Source: Bolinopsis microptera
Lineage: Eukaryota; Ctenophora; Tentaculata; Lobata; Bolinopsidae
Direction of reading: 5' to 3'
DNA length: 64,000 bases
Assembly: GCF_026151205.1 (NCBI RefSeq)
Contig: NC_087074.1
Location: 1,240,001 to 1,304,000, forward strand
Below, in pieces: positions 9,962-23,100 of this stretch. The stretch's first letter is position 1; each line of letters opens with the position of its first letter. The translations under genes and the position numbers were made by a program. Under the pieces are notes generated by a model. That model worked only from the letters and a program-made list of their open reading frames with translations. It did not search any database and had not been told where the DNA came from.

Positions 9962-12713
9962 TTCAATTTATCCCAGTAGCTACAAGATTGAAGGTACCCA
10001 CTTCTACCCAAACATTAAACCACACCCTCTCCTTCAATAAAACATCAGGTATATCACAAAACTTGTCTTGGAGAATGCTTCGTTAAGTAGTTTCTGGAGG
10101 AGCTGAGTCTGACTGATAACCTCTTTAAACCCTTCTCAGCAGGTGTCCTGGGTCCGTTAGAGTGGACACACAGCGTGTCAGGGTCAGGGCTATCCCGCCC
10201 GTTGTACAGTGTCCTTCGCATGGCCTTAATTGTGGGTACTATCATACAGACAGGAGGTGTGATGTTTAGTGGGAAATTTGGTATCTTTATCTAGAGTTGA
10301 GATATGAATTTTCCCCCCCCGCCAAAATTTGTTTTTTTCATCAAAATCATCCTTTCTTGGTTAATACTTAGTAAAATAACTCGGTTTAGTAGCTTGGTCG
10401 GTAATAGTAATAAATTAAATTATGAACTTCAAAGTACATTAATTTTTCTCGTCACAAAATAAAACAATAGCTTAATTCCACAAAACATTGCCAAAATCAC
10501 CAAAATGGGGCAAGTTCATCCTAATCATTATTGCAGTAGCGAGTCACTGGGTCTCACCCAAGAAATTAGTTACATGATTAAACCAACACTGTTCTCCCCC
10601 AATCCAAGAATTCTAGTCCCTCACTGTAGAAGAGAATCTTTGAGATCTACGTTGAAAAACAATTCAATGTCAACCAGATTCCGCTGATCATTTCATTTTT
10701 TTGTGGCCCCACTTTCTTTGTTTATGTCCTAAAACCCCAAGCCCACGGGCATTAACACTAAAACGTCACTAATTATAAAATTTTGGTCTCCTTTTTTCAA
10801 GTCAGGCGATGGAAGTTTGGTATCCTAATACAAATGTTTTTCTCTCCTGCCTCGATCCGAAAACTCGTATACGCCAGCTTTTCGTTAACTAAAGAAAAGA
10901 ATGTATTTTTAAATCAACTATTTAGTAGATCAATTCATTACTACTGGAATTATACACAAAAAGTTATATTATTGAGTTTTACGCTAATTTTAGATAAGAC
11001 ATAAAAGTTCCACCATAGAATAAAAAAAACGCTTACAAATTAGAAACAACGTTTTGTACATAATATAAAAAAGCAACACTTTGTTTAACTACATTTTTTC
11101 CCAGCCCATTGACGGTTGTTATGACATGATGGATATTCATCCAAAGGTGTCTCCCCTCCAGTCTCTTTTTGTTGAAGAGAAGTCCGGAATTACGAATTAT
11201 GTTTGTCCAACCCACTTCTTGGTCTTTCTTAAATCTTTCCTGAGGGTGGCAGTTGTTATAAAATTATGATTTTAGATAATCTTACATCATTATTAATATG
11301 TTGAACGATAAATCAACATAGACTGCTAAAAACGGATAATCGATGAGATTCTTTGAAGATTTTAAAAATACTAATGATCCTATAATCTTGTCAGTGGTAC
11401 ATCAATCTCGATTATAATTATAATTTACAATTTTCCATTAATTTTGAAATTATTTCGCTTCAATAGAGAAATCGGCCATGATAACTTATCAATCCAACAG
11501 TAAACGAACCGCCGGTTTGAGAGCTTCCCCCAAGTTCCCCAGCCCTTTGCCTTCCCTAATTCCATGTATGATATCCTTGAAGTTCATGTAACCGTCCCCT
11601 GCTAATCCCTACATTCCTCATTTCCCTGGTAAATCAGTCATCATCCTGTGTGGCACATTCCAGTTGCATTCCTGACAGGGGAAAACAACTTGTCGAATAG
11701 ATCGAACTTTTTTGCAAAATATAGTGATTTCTTGCACATTTGTCATAGTTTAATCTCTAACAACAATTTGTCATACAGCAAATGTTTATGTAAAACTAGA
11801 AACGATCTAAAATTATGCATTGGGTTTTAAAGGTGGCATATGTTACGACAAACAATTTATATTTTTTAATGAAACCTGAGGTACATTTTTCGAGGTCCCT
11901 TCAGATAACCCTGCGTCAGTTCATGCGGTCTTTCTTGGAGATAGGTTCCCGGATAACATTCCCCATTACCCTTGCAGCACGCTGTAGCCACCTCACTTCT
12001 TAAAACATCCTTAATTTAAATTATGATTAGTGAAAAAAATTCATCTTAGTGAACAATTCCAGTGATAAAAACCTATCGTGGAATAATTTGCTTGGATCTT
12101 AGTACCGTTGGATCTGCGAAAATTAATTCCTCCGTCCGGTGCTGATAAAATTTATGATAAAATTAAACTGTGATTGTTCATGCTGAGCTAAATTTTCACG
12201 TTATTGAGCTCTGATTTTTGATCAAGAATAAATGAACGTATCGTAACAATGAGATAGTCAAAGGGCTGTTAAAAAAAAAGGTTTCTCTTTTGGGTAAATT
12301 GATGAAAATTTTAACTGGTAATCAATGGAATTCATAAAGTTATAACTTTGAATAGTTTAATTGTTTCATGATAAAATAGTTAAATACAATTCAAAACAAA
12401 CATGCATCACAGATATTTGGGCATTACTTCGTCCTGCATTGTGTCTGTTTTCATAATTTAGTACAATAAATATAAGATTAAAAAGTGCACGATATAAAAC
12501 CAAGTTGGTGAAAGAGTGCACAAATGAAGGTCTTCCTGTCACATGCTTACAATACTTGGTTACATTACTTGGTATTTATGTCACCTACCTACTATTCTCA
12601 ATAAACTACTAATGAAGAAGAACTTCGCATGAAAATAAGGACACAGCTGGCGTTGCTACCGACTGAAATATCCTTTCATCTCAATGTTCTTAATGCTGGT
12701 ATCGTTCATGGTT
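9962..12713. other. Non-coding AT-rich stretch
   Basis: No frame in this 2.7 kb has both a recognisable family and plausible splice sites. Short open frames of 60-73 codons at 10,783, 11,081, 11,648 and 11,815 are at the length expected by chance in DNA of this composition. Confidence 0.5.
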
Positions 12714-13600
12714 AATTTCTCCATCGATCCTTCATTGAACATTTTATTTGTGGCCAATATCAAACCGTCCCATCAGCCTTTATCAAGGCCCATTCTCCCC
12801 GTCCATACTTCTTGACCCCTTCTACTAAATCTTTTGATTCTTGAGCAGTCCACTTTACACGTTTTTTAAAAAGTATAAAAACTGGAATCCAGACACTGAG
12901 AGCATGTCGCTTACACTGTCCCCTCACCACAAGTATCCCTTCTGGTTTCATCATCGCTGACTCTATGGGTGGTGATCTAGATCTTATTAGCTATATCCTC
13001 TGAGTGTGGTCCCTTTTTTCATTACTTTATGGATCTTAGCAGCACTTTTTGGGACTAACATTTTCTGGTATATGTAATTCTACACTATCGTTTGACACTT
13101 TGACAGCTGCTCCATATAAATGTATCGTTATTTTTTTGCAAAAAAATCGTCCATTCAAGGACACCTGATTCTTGAAAGTGTTTGTCTGCCATAAATCCCC
13201 ATGAAAATAATACAAACCGCCAACAAAACACACGAACAAAGTTGTTAAGATGGTCCTTATGAACTTTTTGAAGCTACCCTGGCCTAAAATATCGAAGATT
13301 TTAGCAAATTCTTCTTTATTTGACGGTTCTTCCACGACAACCGCGTATTTTTCCTCTAGCCAAATCACATAATTCCAAGACCTTCGCAACAATTCAAAGT
13401 ACTTTCGTACTCTTTATCAGCCAACGACAAATCGTTCCTCGCAGCAGGATCTATTTTGTGACCAAGTTGGAAACGACCTAAATAAGCCATATCTAACAAA
13501 CAACTTTCTGACTGCTTCAAATCTTCTACATCAGCAGCTCTCTCCGGACCTTCAAGTTCTTCAAGAATTCAACAATTCGTTCAAAAAACCCCTATTCAAA
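12714..13600 (-). pseudogene. Broken gene for a telobox-type Myb (TRF-like) protein
   Basis: Reading down the minus strand, 13,600-13,400 gives an acidic helical stretch (including GRFQLGHKIDPAARNDL). After a frame change, 13,392-13,036 gives 118 open codons with a hydrophobic segment (TTLFVCFVGGLYYF). After stops, 12,954-12,714 gives a Myb/SANT domain. In the last part KWTAQESKDLVEGVKKYGRG, then EWALI, then MKDRWRN match the three-helix telobox Myb of TRF1/TRF2-like telomere proteins, which end in a K-D-K/R-W-R-N/T helix. In-frame stops lie between the second and third Myb helices (after DGTV) and right after RN, and there is at least one frameshift upstream. It is therefore a relic, unless some breaks are introns. 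The membrane-like segment is unusual for a TRF protein. The family assignment rests on the Myb motif alone. Confidence 0.5.
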
Positions 13601-14029
13601 GTTCTCTTCGACAATTTCTTCATCAGAAGCTTCACTACACTCATGAGTATTTCATGAAGCTCGAAACGTTTTTTAAGGTATTAGGAAGATTCGTTCTAAC
13701 GGCGCGGACTTAAAATTAGCAGTCAGCATTTGGGAGTGTGTCTCTGCTTTCTCCTTCCCACCTCTAAATCTACAATTACATCCAGTGGAAGAACACATAA
13801 AGTCCCATAGCATCATATTCTGTTTCAATATCCATTGTCCATTCACCTGGTCGAAACAATGATCAAATTATTGAATAAAGTTATAATAATATGGTATTGT
13901 AGAGTTGCTCCTAATCTTGTACAAAACTTAAAACTACTTGATTAGAAGTCAACATCATTCAACTTGGCACAAATTATGCCTTTTGTATCGAATCAAACTG
14001 CTCAATGCTTATAGTGCAGGGACGAATAC

Positions 14030-17000
14030 TGAATCCTCTAGCTTTTCGTGTTAAAAGCGATTTCTCAACGGTTGTTACACCTCTCTAGATGATTCTTAAA
14101 ACATTTGGACTTCATTGCATTTTTGAAATAATGCAATGAGCTTTTCGGCCACACCCTTTTCTAGGTTTTGCGGTCACTCGAATTTTTTGTATATCAGCCA
14201 GGAATGTCTAAAAGACTATTCTGATTACACCACCATGTGCCTAATAGCCACATTTATATACAACTTATGAAGCAACATATACCTTAAATGCTTCGTTTCG
14301 GGAATTATGGCCGAAAAATGGCCGAAAAACGTTTTTGGCTTTGACGCAGTTCATAAATTCGTGATTTTTGGCAATTCCCCGCCTAGGAAGGTCGTAAGAC
14401 TATGCTGATATACTAACATGTACATAATGCCACATTTATATACAACATATGAAGCATCATATACCCCTAAAAAGGCTTTCTTTCGGAAATGTGCTGAAAA
14501 ACGAATATTTGCCGAGCGAACAAGACAGTATTCCGCAAATGGGCTATTGACTTTAACTAAAAAGGTCTAAAGAAGATTCATAGGAACATAGCAATTGTCA
14601 ACAAGAGTAAGATGACTCACTATGGTCCAGAAACACTCACAAAAAATTGTTAAAATAAATCTACTTTATGGGCATCTCTCTAATGGCCCAGGACAGCAGC
14701 ATATTTGTTCCTTTACAAAAGGCAAATTTTTCAAAATTAAAGTTTCTTTATAGGTCAAAGTAAAGGTCCAAAGGGTCAGTTTTGCTAACAGCAAATTGTT
14801 GCAATTGCCGACTCATGCCTATCATATACTCAAAAATTCACTTTAGGAGTGATTAGTAAAAAAGTTTAACTATACTGACATGAAGTTGTGAAACTCCAAA
14901 AATTGTTCCATTGGCACCAATTTGCCAAATGTTAATGAACCAAAATTCAACTTTTTAATTTATTCATTCCATAAAACCATATTGTTGCTTGACCGCGGAC
15001 CATAACCCCACTTTATAATATAATGACTCAGCGAGAGTGCCTCGACCAATATTGGTCTGTAACCCTGATTGAATCTGTTGGCTGCAGTTTAATTTAGCTC
15101 CATTTACTCTCATTTTACCTTTTTAAATATAATACCCACCGCAGTGTTTGGTTCGCAATAGATTTTCCAATCGTATGATAATGTTTGGTCATTCCCCTCG
15201 TTTTTTAATCAAGTGTTACTACCTAGCTCTTTTGTTATTACAGCGCCTCGAGATCTTAATCTAGGCACAAATGCAATAGTACTAGAACACTAGAACTGTA
15301 ATTCTAGAACTTCAGATTAAGATACTTGACTGAATGGCAGGGTTCGAGATTCGACTTCGACACTAAAACTCTAATTTTAGGAGTGATTAGTAGATGCATG
15401 AAGTGCGAAAACTCCCAACTAAAACAAGGATAATGCTTAATCAAAGTGTCCTCGACTTGAACCTTAAGTCTCGTAAGCCCAAACTGGAGTTTGGGCCACT
15501 GAATCGAATACAACCTGATATTCATTTTAAGGATTTCGGGAAATTCATCAATTTTTATTCTTTGGGTTTTTCAATTGTGCTACGAATCCGAGGTTGAGTG
15601 AAACACCGAATTTCCTGGTTGAACGTCTCAAAGAGGGAACCAAGGCGTATTTCCACATTTTGGCTCTGAATCCCAACTTTAAGTATCGGCCTTTTTGAGA
15701 ACATGCGTCGGAATCATGTAAGTGTAACATAGTAACCGGAGATCAGAACTTTTTTGCTGATATTGGACCTATAAATCTAATGGTAATCGTAACAGCACGG
15801 ATTTAACCAAGGTTAATTAGATAAAATAAGCCTCTTTTCGGGGTTACAAGACCCCACGAAAGGCAGGCAGGCACCTAAATCCTCATCGACCTCACGTTGA
15901 CCATCTAGTCCATACCCCACCTCCTTAGAAAACAGCTACTAGGCCCGATAATCCCGTCCCTTGTCCCGTAGTACTAGTGCCCCGTAAGTAAAGATCGTTC
16001 AGATTGTGGTCATTTTAGACCCCCTCACCGCTCCTAAAAAATCCACTTTAGCAACTTTACCCAAAGCTGGAAAAAATTTCACATGTGAAACCTAAAATAG
16101 CAAATCACAGCATCTCGAACCTTCTAGTATATAAACCCCGTGATCCTACTATAAGCTTATAACTTATAATCATTGCATGCCGAAATTAAGATCCACCTCA
16201 ACTGTAATATGAACCTGGTATGTTTAACCTGAGTTGCCTCAGTCAAAATCTCGAAAACCCAGCTAATGCTATTCTGCCAAGTAACCTTAATATGAGGTTC
16301 TCGAATTACTGTTCTAAAAATGTTTCTTAGTTTATGCCCATGCCCCAGAAAAATCTCGAGGCAGCGTTGGGGTAAAAAATCAACAGAAGAACTAGCCAGT
16401 CACCACTTGATTTAAAAAACGCGGGGAATGACAACGCAAATTATCATAACAATGGGAAAATCAATGGCGAAAAAACAAAAAAAAGAAATATGGGTCATTC
16501 TGAAGTGAGAACCAAACCACTCGCGGTATTATAGGCAACATCAAAAGTTAAACTGCGGCCAACAGATCTCAATCCAGGATTATACAGATCATATAGGTCG
16601 ATGCACTTAAAGTGGGGGTACCGGTCAGCTCAAGCAACACTCCTGGCCCGGATCCAGTGCCGATTTATTGTAGGAGCGGTATTCTTGGTAACATATCTCA
16701 TGTTTTCATGGCATGAATATAAATAAAAAGTTTGAAATTGAATTTTGTCAACAACGTTATTGTGCTCAAGCTTATGTGTTGGTTCAAGCGAATTCAATTA
16801 TTATTTTTAATCACTTTTATTTTTCTCGCCTAGTTGTCAATCCTGCCAAACATTAAGCAACTTATATTTCAGAACCATTCATCAATTTGTATATCAGGAT
16901 ATGTCCATTGTAATTTTGCATGGCTGAAATGTATACGCTGATTTATATATATAATGATTAATTGAATTTTCAAATACAATAAAAAACACATTTTATTTAA

Positions 17001-17895
17001 ATTGGTGCCAAGGAATAATTGTTGGGTTGTCACAATCATGTAGTAGTTATTTACTAATGACTCCTAAGTGAGCGTTTTTGAGTAGTAAGATGTACATAGT
17101 CGGCAATTGCGAACAATTTTGCTGTTAGCCAGCCGATCCTTTACCTTAAGAAAAAAACCGTAATTTGAAAAATTTGCCCTTTCGAAAGACACAAATATGC
17201 TGCTGGCCTGCCCATTAAAGCATTAAGAGAGATGCCCATAAAGTAGATCATTCTCCAATTTTTGTAGGTGTTTCTGACATCAAATGAGTCCATCTTACAT
17301 CTGTGACAAATGCTCTTTCCTCATGAATCTTCTTTAAGAACCCCCTATTTTTAGTTTAACAGTCCTAAATAGCCCATTTGTGAATCTGTATTGTTTCGCT
17401 CGCAAAAATTCCGTTTTTCAGCCACATTTCCGAAAAGTAAGCCTTTTAGGGTATATGTTGCTTCATAATTGTTAAAAATGTGGCCATTATGTGACATTTT
17501 TAGTGTATCAGAATATCTCTCAGCGACCTACCATAGGCGAAAATGCCAAAAATCACGGAAAATATGAACTGCTACAAGCCAAAAACACCGTTTTTTTTTA
17601 TTTTTTTCGCCCTATTCCGAAACGAAGAATTTTAAGGTACATTTTGCTTCATAAGTTGTATATAAATGTGGCTATTAGCACATTTTTTGGTGTATCGGAA
17701 TAGTCTTTAAAAAACCTTCCTGGGCTGTAAAATACAAAAAATCGATAGACCGCGAGACCCGAAAAGGGGGTTGTGGCCGAAAACGCCCTCATTGCCTTAA
17801 TTTCAAAAATGCAATGAAGTCCAAATGTATTAAGAATCAGCTAGAGAGTGATAACCGTTGTGAAAAATCGCTTTTAACCACGAACACTAACGAGA
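14030..17895. mobile_element. 3.9-kb foldback element with about 0.9-kb inverted arms
   Basis: The sequence from about 14,030 to 14,935 matches the reverse complement of about 16,995-17,895 along its whole length. Landmarks pair in mirror order: TTAAAAGCGATTT near both outer ends, GGACTTCATTGCATTTTTGA, the CATTTATATACAACTTATGAAGC block, GGGCATCTCTCT, the GGCAATTGC-type block, and TTGGCACCAATTT at the inner ends. The arms are clearly diverged by substitutions and small indels. The 2-kb centre has no long reading frame, so no transposase is visible. The length and structure fit an old long-terminal-inverted-repeat DNA transposon deletion derivative or an inverted duplication. The outer ends are good to about 20 bp. 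No target-site duplication was identified. Confidence 0.8.
14936..16994. other. Centre of the foldback element, no coding capacity seen
   Basis: This is 2 kb between the arms. A stretch near 15,373-15,390 (TTAGGAGTGATTAGTA) repeats a motif also present inside the left arm near 14,843, so the centre may itself hold an internal duplication. The reading frames are short. A GGGTTCGAGATTCGAC word near 15,333 looks like a tRNA B box, but no matching A box or cloverleaf was found. Confidence 0.5.
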
Positions 17896-19229
17896 ATAAG
17901 CCTTTTTAGAAAAGGTTGGATCCGACGATTTAATTATTACTTGAGAAAATAATTGGCATGCTGGTAGCCAGTTGGCCAAGTCATCACAGTTGCGAAATGA
18001 AATAATGAAATTTGGATCACGATAGATTATAATTTCGTAACACAGCAATCAAATACTTTTAACAAATCGGTCACGTTGATCAATTAGGACTTTAGTAGCA
18101 CCACATACTTAAAAAGATTGTTTACACTGTTGTATAAATTAATATATATTCTACTTAAACTTTAAACAATATTATAAGAGCTAATAAAGGACGATATTAA
18201 GTTCGACCACTCTTTTATATTTAATAAAAATCCCTATTAGGGCAAAATTAATTACGTTAGATATAATGTTTTAACTATATAAAAATATGACTAATATTTA
18301 AAGTCAACATAATCAAATGATAATAAATTGTGCACATGAGCTTGCGGGGTGAAGAATTTTAAAAATGAATACTCTATATAACTTTAACTAAATCAATATG
18401 TAAAGTATCTCCTTGCTCTTCTGATAAAATTTAGAACCTTATTCAAAACAGTTTCATCAATAACAGCCCTCAATAAACTATCGACTTAGTAGTTAGTAGG
18501 TGTACATTTGAGGCAGTTCATAAAAACATATCCTACCCAATAACCAAAAGAAATGTATAAAATTATATTGTATAAAAATAGTTTTACATGGATATAGATA
18601 TAACCATAAATTAATACTTACTGGATTTTCACATGGCAAAAAAACACTGCAACCAAACAAAACAAAGAATAACTCTATCCTAAATAATTCGTCAGTTTTA
18701 AAAGGCCGAAAGTTCATCGAGTTTGTCGCAACCCTCTTTGATGTCCCTGGTTAATTCGTTCTTTTAATGCTCTAGTGATTCAAACTTGCCTCCGTCCCAT
18801 ATAAAACCTGAACATAAAGGATTAACTTGATGACAATAGTCGTTATTTACAATTTCATCGATTATTATCTGTAGAAACACTAAATTGCATAATTTATCTA
18901 AAATAAGTTATATCTATTAAGTTTATTTATCATGATCAATCGATCTTAGCCCAAAAATGTGAAATTATCTTTAAACATTTCAAACAATAAATAATTATAC
19001 AAGATTGAATGCTTCCTTAAATACACCCATTATAAAAGGAAAACAAAACCGATATAGCCCTAATTTTCACTATCCCGAATATCGAAACCCAAATTAATGT
19101 ATGAGAGAAAGGGGTAACCAAACACGTAGTGTGCAGTAAAAACACACCCCAATAACATTGGGCCCTAGCAACAATTAATTAATCAATGAATAAAACATAT
19201 AATATGTAACTTATAGAAAATATAAAACT
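17896..19229. other. AT-rich stretch, nothing recognised
   Basis: Very AT-rich DNA with stops in all frames. No gene, RNA or ordered repeat was identified. Confidence 0.5.
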
Positions 19230-19950
19230 CTCAAGCTCCTCTTCGAGCTTAAGACTCTAAAGTTCCTGAATATACGGAACTTTGTCCGGCTCTGCTGTCC
19301 TTTTAGAGTAGCTGGATGACAACTTATCCTTGTAGGCTATTCTGTCTGCAGCTGATCTATCAGGATTATGTAACAAAGTAAACCCGTCTACATGTCATAA
19401 AACTTAGTCTTGCTCAAGGTGGTACGAGCTTGATCTGAGCTTGACAAAGTGAATTTAACTGTCTGACTCGTTTCACTTGTGTCCTTTCCAACTCTATTTC
19501 ATCTCAAAATTTTTGGTTTTTCGTTGAGATGGTCCAACAAAATACCAGATACCTTAGCATCCCAGGTTCTCCTCAGTCTCTGGAATTCCCAAAGATAATC
19601 AGACATTACTTCGATCTTCTTCTAGGGCAACCCGTTTCACTGCAGCTTGGATTTTCTTTTTCTTCGGTGGGGGCCCCCAAAAAAAGGCGTTTTTTGCACG
19701 TGTTTTTCACCAGAGACGAAAAGGTGTTAACTCTTTCTGAGCTGCACTTTTCACAGTTCCACTCCGTCATCCGTCTTCAAAGCGAACTTCTCCTGCAGAT
19801 CACTGATTTTTGTCATATCTTTCTGCCTTGTTTAGAGATAACTCTCTTGCAGTTCTATGTTCTTATTCGCATCTTTCCTATTTTTTCTTTCCAGAACACC
19901 CTGTATGTCGAAGCTGTTTTCTGTGGCAAATTGTAACAATGGACCACACT
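19230..19950 (-). mobile_element. Decayed LINE ORF1 (RNA-binding protein) relic
   Basis: The minus strand, read across three frames, shows the order of domains typical of LINE ORF1 proteins. First is a coiled-coil stretch (KISDLQEKFALKTDD, about 19,860-19,780). Next is a basic run followed by an acidic E-D-R-S-N-V turn (about 19,680-19,600). The RRM-type strand FGIPE/ETEENL follows at about 19,600-19,550. Further on are VKFTLSSSDQARTTLSKTKF (about 19,460-19,400) and PDRSAADRIAYKDKL (about 19,370-19,310), the segment that in relatives reads 'PDR(S/T)..ER.AR..L'. ORF1 proteins coat element RNA and chaperone its integration. At least four frameshifts and stops show that it is dead. No ORF2 follows directly. 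Confidence 0.65.
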
Positions 19951-20189
19951 AATCGTCAGCAAACAGCACACTGTCTCTACCATTCTGAATCACCTCTCTC
20001 TAGGCACACTTCTCTTGTTCATTTTTTGTCCAAATTGCACACCATCGTTGTTTCGGCCCCCCAAACCGTTTTTACTTCTAATCTCCTTGAAAATACGTTG
20101 TTGCCTGTGTATCTGATTCACATACTTCCGTAAGGAACCTGGCCATACAATACCTACATCATCTAGCATATCCAAGTTGTTCATTCAGT

Positions 20190-23100
20190 AGCGCAAAGGC
20201 ATCGTACACGTTGTACAGAAAATGTACAAACAATGTATACAAATCGACAAAGCCAAGAGATAATTCAGCGCGCTCAACAAACTGCTGAAAAAAGAAGCTC
20301 CAATTAAGCAACGAATAAAAGTTAATATCGAAAAAAAAACACTAACTAGAAACAGAAACTATCTCAACTTCCTCTCCATAGAAATCCTTATAAACTCTAT
20401 GCAGTATGCGAACTTCTATAGATTTCTCCTCGTTACCATAGTGAGGGGTTCCATCCAACACTTGACCCCTCTTTGAAGACAGGTCCCCCCGATCACAGAG
20501 CAACCCGTAGAACACCCCTGAGTCAAATATAATGAGAAACAAGATATTATTTGAATTCCCTTTGTCCCACAGATTTAAAGAAATTATGTACGTCATACTT
20601 TGATAAAAGCAGAATAGTTATTTGTTTGGCAATGTTTTTATCCATTTTCACAGAACACAAGGGCCAAGGAATAAGAATATGGATAGCCTTGTAACGGAAA
20701 GATATTGTATAATGCATAATGTATAAGATATACCTAAATATATTACCAGTGCCCATGTCTGAGCAATTCTCCTCAAAAAATTCTCTCCTCATCGAGCCAA
20801 AAGTTTAAAACAAAAAATAAGGATTTAAAAAGTGATACCCATCAGATTGACGGGTGAAAAAAAAAAGAATAGTATCGTTATTAGTTAAGACTGCTTGACC
20901 TAACGAGTGCCGAAAGGCACGAGATTTGTCAGCATTTGATAATTTACTTACAGCAACGCTCAAGATCACGGTGATACTTACCTTTGCCGACAAAAATTGA
21001 AATTTGTTAATTAAGAGGTCGAAAATACCGAAAAACTGATTTTTCACACCTTCAAAAGTTTTCATTGGCCAATGAGAGGCCTTCCATCTGACAGGTACGT
21101 GCAGGACAGACTTGGTACACGTGCGATTTTATTAACATATCAACTGGATGCTTGGTGTATCTTCAGGTGACCTCCGTTTATAAACGTACTGATTTCATAA
21201 GTTCAATGAACAGGCGAGGTCCAGTGAAGCGTGGAAGGAAGTAAAAGTGCAAGGAAGATTTCAAAAAAAAAAACAGACACACCAGGTGTATCAGTCTCTC
21301 CTCTAAATGGCTAAGACTATCACGGGTCATACCACGTACAGTACCCTCGTGACTACGTCACTCGGATACACGTGAATAGACACACCGAGCGTGCAGTAAA
21401 TTATAATTCAATATCATAATATGATTACCAAAAATTACACCAATTTTCGATTCATAATAACAACTGAAGAAATCAATATCAAAACAATGTGAAGGCAGAT
21501 AAGTTAAATTTTCTTCAATTTGATGTACTAGATCTACTGTAAACACTAACCTCAAAAATACATAAGATTTAGATAAGGTGAAGTATGTTGAACCAAAAAA
21601 TATCAAGACAAGAGGACCACAAATAATTCAGATAGTAATATCGTGTGGATGGATACCACGAATAAATTAATTATCATGAACTATTAAACACAATTTCTAT
21701 GCAAAAAGCACATATTATGACTGTAAAGATTTGTATTAAAACATTTTTCCCCTCTATTAAAGAACATTGAACATAGATAAAATCTATTGAGCTGAGCTGT
21801 TAATAGCTGACAAAAACTATTTAACTTTCAAAAGTGTTGCTATTGTGTCCTTGATGATACAAACTCCACTTTAATTGTCTATGACTTGATGGTCACAATT
21901 TTTCATATAAGTGAGTTGCAAGTCAGCACTTTTGTAATTTGATCGATTTCAAGAGTATAGAAGAATAACTAAACGGAACTGTTTTCATCATCAATCCCTT
22001 GAATAACTCTGACGGGAACATCCCTTCAAATTGGGCCCATCGATGTAATCCAATACAGTTTGGGCCAACCACTATCTTCAGAAAGTTGCAGACTATAAGG
22101 AATGGGTTATCCACCCTCATGCCCCCAAGATCTAGTGTAATAACTTCTCCATTTCTAGGCTGTCACAGCTTTTTCTTGGAGATGGAAAGGATTGACAAAC
22201 TCGTGAAAAAACAGGTCTCCTAGTTAATGCCAGGGACAAAGCAACACCATGGAATGAATTTTTACACGATTGCCTCTGAGCAATAACATGTGGCCATGTG
22301 ACCACCCAAAGATTTACTCAAACCAGTGGTGGTGTGTTGGTTAGTTCATTCATCATATCAATCATCCTACATGCGTCTCTATTCCATGTTGATAAGTTAC
22401 AATCCGAAATTTTAAGTCAGACATTCCATCCCACGAGGTCATAACAAAGAAATTACTGTCTCAAGATTCTGGAAGTACTTTTTCAAATGAAAAAAAAAGG
22501 TGCTTTCATCTGAACTCTTTCCCCCCCCGGCCCGTAGTGAACCCAGGTATGTAAACCACGAACCCGCACTACCCCCATTACTGTGCGATTCTAGTTCAAT
22601 ACGCGTGTAATTCATACTCCAGATTTCCGTCCATGGATAGACGTTAGGGACTGAACTAGTTAAACATATTTTTAAAAAGTTAAACCCAATTTTTAATTAT
22701 ATCCGTACATAATAATTAATTCGGCCTGAACCAACACATAGCAAGAGCCACATTACAGTTGGGGCCGTCAAAAGTTATACAAGTGACTACAATAAAAAAC
22801 GCGAGGCGCGGAAGAGACGTCCGTTAGGTATGTATGGTAACTCTACCTGATGGCGGCTGTGTTTTTGGTAAGGGGGGCTGTTTTAGACAATAATAGTCAT
22901 ATTAAGTCAAATGGATAGGCAGGGGGTGTGGGGAGGGCGGTGTTTGAAGGGGGGAAGAGGTGATAGAGAGATGCAAGTTAACAACTCAGTTGCCAAGGAC
23001 GAAAGGAAATCTTCACATGCTAATCGCGATCTTTCCCATTCTCCGCGACAAATCGCGAATTTTTGACGTTTTGCGCGAATAACTCACAATTTTCTCAGAT

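Noticed and set aside
15290-15390. tRNA-derived SINE or tRNA gene
   Set aside because: One B-box-like word is present, but there is no A box at the right distance and no cloverleaf could be drawn.
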